In this document: piece after piece, positions 55,535-64,000 of the stretch
How positions within the stretch are numbered: position 1 is the stretch's first letter
How the letters are laid out: each line of letters starts with the position of its first letter
Assembly: GCF_008831285.2 (NCBI RefSeq)
Contig: NC_045150.1
Location: 14,875,362-14,939,361, forward strand
Direction of reading: 5' to 3'
From: Nymphaea colorata
Lineage: Eukaryota; Streptophyta; Magnoliopsida; Nymphaeales; Nymphaeaceae
DNA length: 64,000 bases
Translations under genes and position numbers: made by a program
Notes under the pieces: generated by a model
Seen by the model: only the letters and a program-made list of their open reading frames with translations
Database searches by the model: none
What the model was told of the DNA's origin: nothing

Positions 55535-57493
55535 CCTTCAGATGAATACTACAAGATACTTGTGTTTGCAAAATGGAGAAGTGAACGCAGAATACGTATA
55601 ATATTTTAAAATGTCGCTGATACTGAAGCCGCGTCAGCATTGTTCTATGGTCGAAGCATATTAATCTTTACCACCAAATGTTGCATGTTCTGGCGGGAGA
55701 TAATTTATGGTCCATCATAAAGTGAAGTACAAGAAAGACTATTGCAAAAGATCCTTGGCTGTATAAAATGAATTATTGTTCTTGATAGCTTGTACGACTT
55801 GCCAAGGACTCTTTTTAATTCATATTATCATTTGCTTTGAAAGCAGTGGTTCCAGGATGGTCTTTAGTTGCATGGAGTGCTTTCAAAAAGTTATCAGTAG
55901 TGAAGAATCTTGTTAAATATTACATTCCTTGTATGTCCACTCGATGTTGTCTATTATGGAATTGCGTACATCACCACAAAGGAAGTGTATCTTATAGGAC
56001 CCCATACGGCAGGAGCTTCTTGTTTTTGCTTCAGTCGACAGGGAAAAATAAGGGGCACGCGTGGGACTATCAATCTTTCATAGGCAAGATGGAATCTGTT
56101 CCGGAAAGCAAATGCGCCATATATTTCTGGAATGTAGGACATCAAATAAAAGTGTGGAGATGAACAAGAAGATTATACAGATACTATAGTTTTCTCATGG
56201 AGTTATATCATATCCAAATCTTCATATCACGCACAGATTTTTTTTTTCCCTCTGGAGTTGCTGAGGGTTCATGTTCATATAAAATTGACGCTATGGAGAC
56301 AAAATCAAGGTTGAGTCTTTTCATCAGAATTCGTATTAGCTATCTTACGATGAGTACATTATCCTTGCTTGGATTCGGATGGGAATCGTTGCATGTGTTC
56401 CAGTCTGAGTTGCTGAGAATCTGGCCTCATAATTTCAGTTGATTTGCGTCATTTCTTATAGTAAAACTGTTCGACGAGATTTGTCTGTCATCGGTCCATG
56501 TCATGTCTTTGTTTCCTCTAGGAGATTGAACGAGACTCGTCCGACTTCATGTCAGAATAGGGGGCTAACGAATCTCAGGTGATATGGGACTTTGTGCAAA
56601 TTGGTCCACCGGAGAGCTCGCTAAGACAGATTTGGGGCCCGACGAATCTCAGGTGTTTGTTGCAGCCACGGTCGTCATTAATCACGTAGTCATCGTCGAG
56701 GGATGGGAAGATGGTGGCCTACAGGCGATCTAAATTGAGTCTTTGTGGGTTGTGACACGATTAACTGCAAGCAACAGACTGCTGTTTGTTTTATCATTCA
56801 AAGGTAAATTAATTAGCAAGTCCTAGTGTGAAATATATCTTGAAGTTGTATTGCATAAAAAAGTGTATCACAACGATCACGATATGGTTGTTAGAATTTA
56901 GATGACTTGCAATTAGTTTTTTCATCTGCAACTGGACGATTTGCTCTCTATCGTATGTTCTCATCGATCTGCAACCATTGACCATCTACCCACAAAATAG
57001 ACTGTAAATCCAAATGAAATGTAGAATTTGATATAGACAAATAGATTCTGCTAAATGCATCTACTTCAGATACAAAAGAGTGATGTTGCCAATAGGAGGA
57101 ACAGATTGGCACTACCAAGTGCCACAAAGGTCATGTATACATCAAATATTTAGTTGGCAAATACGATGCTTACTGGGGCCATTCGTTATTCAATTTTGCG
57201 CTTTCGGATAAGGTAGTGCGACGTGCATTTACATGCTGAACAGCCTGAACTCATGTTTATTGATGTGAAGACTAAATTGCAACCCATTCATGTTATAAGT
57301 TAATGCCCTGCAATTCGTTCTATGTCGATCTTCTCCTATCCATCAGTATACCACAAGATTGACACTACAATCCAATTTCTCATTTCATCCCTCCGAAACA
57401 AATAATCAAACACTTTCACGGCAGTTCATCATCAATTTCTCAAACTCCTACATATCAGAAAAAAGCATCACCTACCCAAAATACATCAAGTGT
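55535..57493. other. Downstream of the PPR gene, no gene recognised
   Basis: AT-rich sequence with short frames only. The first few hundred bases are likely PPR 3' UTR. The last part is likely the 3' UTR of the minus-strand mS33 gene, so the two genes converge. Confidence 0.5.
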
Positions 57494-57793
57494 TTATTTG
57501 CTGCGCTTAACGGCACGCTTGCCCTGTCCCTTCTTGGGCGGGCCCTTCCCTCGGCGCTTCAGCATCTCGAGCTTCGCCAGGCGCTCGTGCTCGAGCCTCC
57601 CCATCACCAGGGGGTCGTCCTTCTTGATGTCGTACGAGTACCACTCCGCCACCTTATCGCCGATCAGCTTCTTCCGAAGGATTTTGTGAGGAGATCTCTG
57701 CCCCGTCGGGTTGAGAACGTGCCCGAAGATCCCAGCCCTCGCCTCCGTCACTCCCTTGAGCGCCGCCGACGTCAAAATCTGCTTCAGACTCAT
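57494..57793 (-). CDS. MRPS33: Mitochondrial small ribosomal subunit protein mS33
   Basis: The frame encodes 99 residues from an ATG at 57793. The motifs ARAGIFGHVLNPTGQRS, HKILRKKLIGDKVA and LKRRGKGPPKKGQGKR are those of plant mitochondrial ribosomal protein S33, and the length fits the family (about 90-110). It is a basic structural protein of the mitoribosome small subunit, made in the cytosol and imported. The coding part has no intron, the reading is clean and no residue of the conserved core is missing. GC content is clearly higher than the surroundings. It converges with the PPR gene. It looks like a working gene. Confidence 0.93.
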   Translation of the reverse strand: MSLKQILTSAALKGVTEARAGIFGHVLNPTGQRSPHKILRKKLIGDKVAEWYSYDIKKDDPLVMGRLEHERLAKLEMLKRRGKGPPKKGQGKRAVKRSK

Positions 57794-60700
57794 CTCCGCT
57801 TACCGTTTCTCAGATCGAACAAGATCGCCTCCGATCGATCTCCCCTTCTTCACCAAAACGAATCGCCGAGTTGACAGTAGTCGATCAACCTCGAGGGATT
57901 CCTGCCTCCATCTCGCCCAACGATTTGTAAAACTGCAAAATGCGGCCGATTGAGGACTCGAAGTTTCAGCCTGTGAGTGAGCCGGGTTCGGGTACTTGAA
58001 CCAAGGTATGTCGGGTCAAGAAATCGAATCTTAACCCGAGCAGTAAATCTTCGAGGAGCACTCTTCGAGGAGCCTGAAAATATATTTCTGAAAATATAGG
58101 AAATGGAAAAATGGAATGGGAAAAGTTTTTCCGATTCCAATTTTGGTGTGTGTGTGATGACTCAGAAATATATTTCCAATTCTATATTTCTGAGTTTGAT
58201 GGTACAGAAATATATTTCCAGATTTTCAAAAAATTAATTCTTAGTTTGATGATAAGGAAACATTTGTCCAGATTTACAAAAATGAGATAAATAACCACAC
58301 CAAGTACATAAATAACCGTAACAAACCTCATTCACTTGTGCACAGTTTGTCACACGTAATGCCCTGGTTGCAAATTGAAGACTGCTCCTTGTCTCATCAG
58401 TATGGACCTTCCATTACATAAAAAAATGTAAAGAAAGTCAAATAGACAACAAAAGGATTAAGGTTTGTTCCCTAAATATATCAAACCAACAACAGTAAGC
58501 TGGAGAAGTATCACTTTACTGTATAACAAGTAACAACTGATCTATCAGTTACAAAAAAGTTGTTTCCTATTATATTAAACTGAACAAGAACAGATGGACC
58601 ATATACGAAATAAACAACAGCAAAAAATGGTAAACACACAAGACAAACAACAGGAAACCCCAAGATAGGAACAAAAAACAACTGCAGTAAAGTTCGACAC
58701 AATCTACTCTCTCTTTCTCATTCTCAAGGAGATAGTCCTGATCAGTCCTTCAAGTTCTATTCAATTTGAAATAAGAATTGAAATGTCAGCATAAAAATAA
58801 AGCTGTTGAATCATGTAGTACTCTGCTTACTGTCATGTAAATAAGGAGGTCTTCTGATTTATCAGGGTTTTGAATGTCTTGTTCTGTTCTATTCTGTTTA
58901 CTTCATATGGGCACTTCATCTTGTTACATCTCTAAAAAATATATGTAAACATTTTTGTTCTTCTTGGGGGAAAAAATGAAACCACCCAAAGATTGTAACT
59001 TCTGTATCATATAGAAAATTTGCAGAAATCAGAATTGTAAGTTGAGTTGCTGATAAGATCAAATTGAACCCATATTAAAAATCGAAATAAAAATCTCTTA
59101 AGATCATTCATTTGATCAACTATAGATCTTATCGTGGATCACTAGAAAACATATGATAAATCAGATCCATGGAAATAAAATTTGAGGTTAATACACATCT
59201 ATATAATTAATTTTAAAAAATTGTAAACAAAATGTGACAAGATGGACCACTTAACAGCTCTCTCTCTCTCTCTCCATACATAAATTTGAGCATCATTTTG
59301 TTGACGTCTTACAACCTTGAGTTCATTAAGTCTAGCATTGTCATATTCATTATCAATATCCTCAATATCTATAGTTAACTCCTAAAATGGTGGGGAATGA
59401 CTGTGACTTTCTAAGATTTGTCACAACAGGCGCTGGCATTGTATGGACAGGAGCTGGAGGTGCAGACGGTGACAGAGGTGATCCTAACTGTTCTGCCCTA
59501 GTAAGTAAAACAGTTCTTTTGCTGAAGCACCCTTCATTTACAAGCATAAAGAAGATAAATGGTTGCATTATGCAAAAGAACACACAAGTCAAATCAAAAG
59601 CTTCCAGATCAAAAAATGAATAAAAGCATTCCCCAAACTATAAAGAACAAGAAAATACGTAAAAAAAACTACGCAAAATTTAGTTATTGACAGACTGTGG
59701 GAGAAAGAAGCTTCATACCCTGGAAGGAAGTTTTATATCCATCAAAATGTAATAAACACCACAAAAAAGGTTTGGTTTGAAGAAAATATTGTCGAAGAAA
59801 AGAAAATAAAGACCGTCGCAGAACTAGTTATGTTTATTAACAGGATCACTTCAAGACCAATGTAACACAGTCAGTGCCATCTCAATTTGAATCTAAACTC
59901 CTCCTCATTGCTTTACTGTTCTGCAATGGCTTCTCATGACAAATAGGAACTGCGATAGTGAGTTGGGGAGTTGAAGAGCAGGGAATAAATTAAGGGGAGT
60001 AATTGCAAGGGGCACACTGATGCTATTGATTGTCTCGGTGCATCATCTGGACAGGTTCATTAAGTTTTGCAGAGGGGAGGAAGGGAAAAGGCACAGGAAC
60101 CAAATTGCAGAAGAAGCACACAGGAACATTACAAAAGGGCATTTATTATACAAGAATGAGTAGTCCATACCATCAAAAAAAGCAAATGAAAAACAAAACA
60201 ACTAATTGACGCCAAATAATAAGACATCCTAAATCCGTACCAAAATCTTAAGACACTCAAGGTTCATCCAGTGAACATCATACCGATCTAAGAACCAAAT
60301 GGAAACATCACTGGTCATATGAAAAACAGAAATGAAGCAGCAGCTAATTTGGTCATTCATTAGAAATCTGGGCTGGCCAGAGAGTGAGAGCGCAGCCGGC
60401 ATTCGCCGGAGAGGGAGAAAGGGGCACCCGAGACAGAGTTCCCCACCCGTTTGCTGCTGCCTCTGACTGCCACGCTATGTGGCCAAGTCATTCACACGCC
60501 TTAGAAAAGGGCGACAAAAGTGAGAGTGAGAGGGACAGAGGCCTACTTGGAGAGGGGAGCAAGAGAGAGAATGAGAGAGAGAGAGAGACACACTACCTTG
60601 CGAGAAAGAGAGGAACGGGAGGCTCGCGGCTGCACTGCTCGGGTGGAGTGGAGGCGTGGAACTCTGATGCAGAGAGGGAGAGGAGAATGGAGACGCGCCT

Positions 60701-61398
60701 GTTCTGTGTGTGAGACGACGAGAAAGAAGAGGGAGCCTCCATTCCACCCGATCCGTCTCTCTAGGTGGAAATTTTTTTCCGGAAAAAAATTTCCGGAATC
60801 GACCTCAACGGTCGAAAAAAAATTTCTACGTTTGTTAGGATGGAAAAATTTTTAATTTTTGAATTCTCGGTGAACAGTGGATTTCCGGAGCAACAAACGC
60901 CCCCTAATGTAAAAAATATGTCTTGTGCTAAGAAAATATTTTGACCAAGTTGAATTTTTGTTCTTCTTCCTTCTCAGCCAAGACACTAGTATCAGGTTAA
61001 GGAAGGACAAATGAAATAGTATCCCAAGCTTAACCCATGTTATTCAACTTTAACCCATGTTATTCAACTTAGGTTTAACTTAACCTGAATTGTATTTTGG
61101 TAAACTCTTTGGCCGTCAACAAGATCTCCAAGTATTAGGCTCAAGAAGATTCAATTAAAAGTTGTTGACAGAACCCAACACCTTTATAGGAGCGTCTGGT
61201 AGCATTGAAAAAAGTTTTTAGGTGAGCTTTATTTGATTCTTTCTTGCAAAAAAGTTGGACTTAACTTTAGGAACTGAAATACAGTTTTCAAGTGGTAAAA
61301 AATGTCAAGATGGTTTTCTTACCGTTTAGATAATAAGCTCTATACATTCCAAACCCAGTCATCCTATTGTCTGTACTTTCTGTTGGTCTTGTCATTGT
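57794..61398. other. Upstream of mS33, no further gene recognised
   Basis: 57794-57960 probably holds the mS33 5' UTR and promoter. 58075-58260 has repeated AGAAATATATTTCC words. 60385-60760 is GA-rich on the plus strand with many GAGAGA runs. Around 60775-60900 lie TTTCCGGAAA inverted words and an ACAAACGCCCCCTA terminus-like word, suggesting the end of a small DNA transposon whose other end was not found. A 21-bp unit TTAACCCATGTTATTCAACTT is doubled at about 61030-61070. Confidence 0.45.
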
Positions 61399-61403
61399 AA
61401 AAC
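61399..61403. repeat. Element A2 flank, presumed target-site copy
   Basis: AAAAC lies directly outside the A2 LTR. The partner copy would lie beyond the window, so this is unproven. Confidence 0.4.
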
Positions 61404-61847
61404 TGATAAAAATCTAGCACCAATATCTGTAACCAGAAAACAGCACTCACGCAGGAAGATAGAGAGAGAGAGAGAGAGAGAAAATGAAAACAAGAAGAAA
61501 CTGAGGAGAAGAAGTCGTAGCCAAAATGGTTTGCACGGCCTCTATTTATAATCCCATTTCCAGAATTCTAAAAGTCTCCAATCGTAGAATCCTAGGAGAT
61601 TTCACAAGCTCCAAGGACATTAATTACATCATAGAAACCTAAGAGACTTCACATATTACAAGGATATTAACTACAACATAAAATCCTAAGAGACTTCCCA
61701 TATAACAAGGATATTAACTACAACATAGAATCCTAGGAGACTCTTCATATGTTACAAGGACATTAAATATCTTAACACATTCTACAAGGAGGTGGAATCC
61801 TAAGAGACTCCTTTTCAACGTGCTGGTGAAGGATTTATATTTTAACA
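61404..61847 (-). repeat. Element A2 3' LTR (444 bp)
   Basis: On the element strand it starts TGTTAAAATATAAATCC and ends TTTTTATCA. A TATTTATA (TATAAATA) box is at 61543-61550 and an AG tract at about 61459-61481. The upstream part, 61565-61800, consists of imperfect tandem units of about 50 bp around AAGGATATTAACTACAACAT and CCTAAGAGACT. Confidence 0.92.
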
Positions 61848-61849
61848 CC

Positions 61850-64000
61850 GTCCCACAAGTTGTGCATGGTTTTGCACCATGTACAACTTGCCTTTTAGAA
61901 ACCAGAATCGTTCCTTTGTTAATCCTTTTGTAAATAAGTCTGCAACTTGTTCATCTGTACGAACATAAATAGGCTGAATCTCATTGTCTTCCACATTTTG
62001 TCTAACAAAGTGTTGATCAATCTCAATGTGCTTTGCTCGACCATGTTGTACGAGATTAAAGGCAATGTTAATAGCGCTTTGATTATTGCACATTAACATT
62101 GATGTTTTAATTTTCTCCAATGCCTTCTAGCAAATGTCTAACCCATGTAACTTCAGCAGTACCTGCAGCCATGCATCTGTATTCAGCTTCAGTGCTGGAT
62201 CTTGCTACTGCTTTTTGCTTTCGACAACTCCAAGACACAAGATTACGTCCAATGAAAATACAAAAACCAGAAATGGACTTTCTTTGATCGGGATCTCCAG
62301 CCCAATCTGCATCTGTGAATGTCATAAGTTGATGTCCAGTAGTTATATTTTCACTCTTACCATAAACTAAGCCATCTCCTGATGTCCCTTTAAGATATCT
62401 TAATATTCTTTTGACAACATCCATGTGAGTATCTCTAGGTGCATGCATAAATTGAGATACTTGGTTCACAGCATATATAATATCTGGTCTAGTAAATGTA
62501 AGATATTGAAGTGCCCCAACAATACTTCGATATTGCGTAGGATTTTCATATAACTCCCCATCTTGAGCACTTAGTCTTTGATTTAGAACACTAGGAGTTC
62601 CAACAGGCTTACAATCAGACATACCTGACTTTTTCAGCAGATCCAACGTGTATTTCTGTTGTGTCAATGTGAGGTGATTATTGTGCCTATCAATCTCCAC
62701 TCCAAGAAAGAATCGTAAATCACCAAGCTCTTTCATTTTGAAGTTTTGCATCATCAAAACTTTAGCTTCTTCTATGTGTTTTTCTGAATTGCCTGTGATA
62801 ACAAAATCATCAACATATATAAGAAGTAAAGTAAATATGTTTTCCTTTCGATAAATGAAAAGAGAGTGATCTAGAGGACATCTCCGAAAACCACATTCTT
62901 GAATCTTGCAAGAGAAAATGTCAAACCACGAACGTGAGGCCTGTTTAAGTCCATAAATAGATTTTCTTAGTTTGCAAACCCATGCATGAGAGTCTCCTTT
63001 CGTGTATCCTGGAGGTTGTTCCATATATACTTCCTCCCTTAAATCACCATGAAGAAAAGCATTCTTCACGTCCATTTGATGTAGTCTCCATCCATATTCA
63101 ACTGCCAATGATATAATCACGCGAATTGTTCCCATTTTGATCACAGGGCTGAATGTCTCATCATAATCTTCTCCATATTGTTGTGTAAACCCTTTTGCTA
63201 CTAACATTGCTTTGTGTCTTTCTATGCTGCCGTCAAGTTTGTATTTAATTTTGTATACCCATTTGGAGCCTACTACGTTCTTTTCGTGTGGTCTCGGAAT
63301 GATCTCCCATGTTCCACATTCATGCAAGGCATCCATTTCTTCTTCCATAGCCTTTCTCCAATGATGTGATTTTGATGCTTGATCAAATGAAGTAGGTTCT
63401 TCCTCCTTGCCAACTTTTGCCATGAATAACTGAAAATCAAGTGATAAAGAATCATAGCTAACCCACCTGTGAATGGGATGACGAATGCGTTGGAATCTTC
63501 TAAGGTGGGGCATGTTGTCTTCTTCACTGTGAGCATCTCTGTCCCTTAGTCGTCGACTGTAGATAAGACCCGAATACCGATGTGCATCGTTGCTCTGTTC
63601 TTCATTATTGTTTTCGTGATGACTTGATGACTGTGTTGGATCTTCTTGATTTTCACTTTGAGCCATATCCGACGGTTGTATTGCTCTCTCTGAATCTTCA
63701 CTTTGAGGCACATCATTTTCTATAACAGGATCTGCATTGAATAACTGTGTACTGGTCCAGGGATCATAAGATTCAATGGTCATAGGCATTTCATTTGTAT
63801 TATCAAAACTATGTTCATCAAAAATGACATTTCTTGAAGTTTTGATACATTTAGTTGTTGGATCATAGCATCGAAAACCTTTATATTCATCAGCATATCC
63901 AACGAATCTACATTGAATAGCTTTGTCTTGAAACTTGTTCCTCAAGGCAGCATCAACGTGAACATAGCATACACAACCAAAAACCTTCAAGTTCTTGTAA
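61850..64000 (-). pseudogene. Element A2 pol: integrase end, reverse transcriptase, RNase H
   Basis: From the right edge the minus frame reads the integrase connector (FGCVCYVHVDAALRNK), a linker, then reverse transcriptase (QMDVKNAFLHGDL, IYVDDFVIT near 62815) and RNase H (DADWAGDPDQRKSISG). The frame breaks at about 62107-62130 by a small deletion before SMLMCNNQSA and resumes to the end at 61850. Unlike element A it has arginine, not a stop, in ELGDLRFFLG. It has methionine in KAMLVAKG where relatives have arginine. The start lies outside the window. Confidence 0.92.

Larger units (their letters stand above)
61404..64000 (-). mobile_element. Copia element A2, second copy of A, 3' half, inverted
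   Basis: A minus-strand copia element with its 3' LTR at 61404-61847 and pol running off the right edge. It is closely similar to element A in every shared domain and shows what A has lost, namely a full LTR and uninterrupted reverse transcriptase. Confidence 0.94.

Noticed and set aside
55837-56442. Frames of 80-110 codons downstream of the PPR gene
   Set aside because: No recognisable motifs; they overlap the expected 3' UTR and spacer.
60384-60860. Arg/Glu-rich and Ser-rich frames on both strands
   Set aside because: GA-repeat DNA explains them. No homologous block was seen.
61399-61403. AAAAC next to A2 equals the duplication of copia C, suggesting a link
   Set aside because: Five A/C-rich bases match by chance easily, and the two elements are of different families.

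Overview
This is a nuclear window from a flowering plant, because it holds plant Ty1/copia elements primed by initiator tRNA-Met, a hAT DNA transposon with a BED-finger transposase, a large plant-type PPR gene, a mitochondrial ribosomal protein S33 gene and the intron-split remains of a PSD1-type phosphatidylserine decarboxylase gene. The species cannot be told from the sequence alone. Nothing prokaryotic, no CRISPR array and no convincing tRNA or rRNA gene was seen.

Layout. 1-31355 is a nest of mobile elements built on one old plus-strand copia element (A), whose 5' LTR runs off the left edge. Four insertions lie directly or indirectly in A, each bounded by exact target-site duplications: a hAT transposon (788-13727, 8-bp duplication) in A's gag; copia B (3070-8029) inside the hAT; copia C (15840-18964, minus) between A's integrase and reverse transcriptase; copia D (20664-31274) in A's last codons; and copia E (25626-30952, minus) inside D's RNase H. 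So there are two three-level stacks, A>hAT>B and A>D>E. 31356-44207 is gene-poor host DNA with decayed PSD1 exons (35927-38090) and the start of a possible old DNA transposon. 44208-49433 is copia D2 (minus), a sister of D with an unbroken 1401-residue gag-pol frame and matching LTRs. 49434-61403 is the most gene-like part: a PPR gene with an in-frame stop (about 52.7-55.5 kb, plus) and the intact mS33 gene (57494-57793, minus). 61404-64000 is a second copy of element A (A2) on the minus strand, running off the right edge.

Timing. The LTR pairs of B, D, D2 and E look identical by eye, so those insertions are recent. A carries several stop codons and lacks its 3' LTR, so it is old. C is a deletion derivative. 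B is notable because it moved recently although it has no recognisable gag and has a stop in its reverse transcriptase, so it probably used proteins from another element.

The most unusual item is the hAT. Without B it is about 8 kb, has an open transposase frame with the expected motifs, and carries pieces of two unrelated host genes: a NUP50-like Ran-binding-domain fragment (minus) and an ADR1-like NLR leucine-rich-repeat fragment (plus). No wholly new system was identified. The value of the window lies in the nested insertion record, the gene-capturing hAT, the gag-less but recently mobile B, and the two decaying or questionable host genes.
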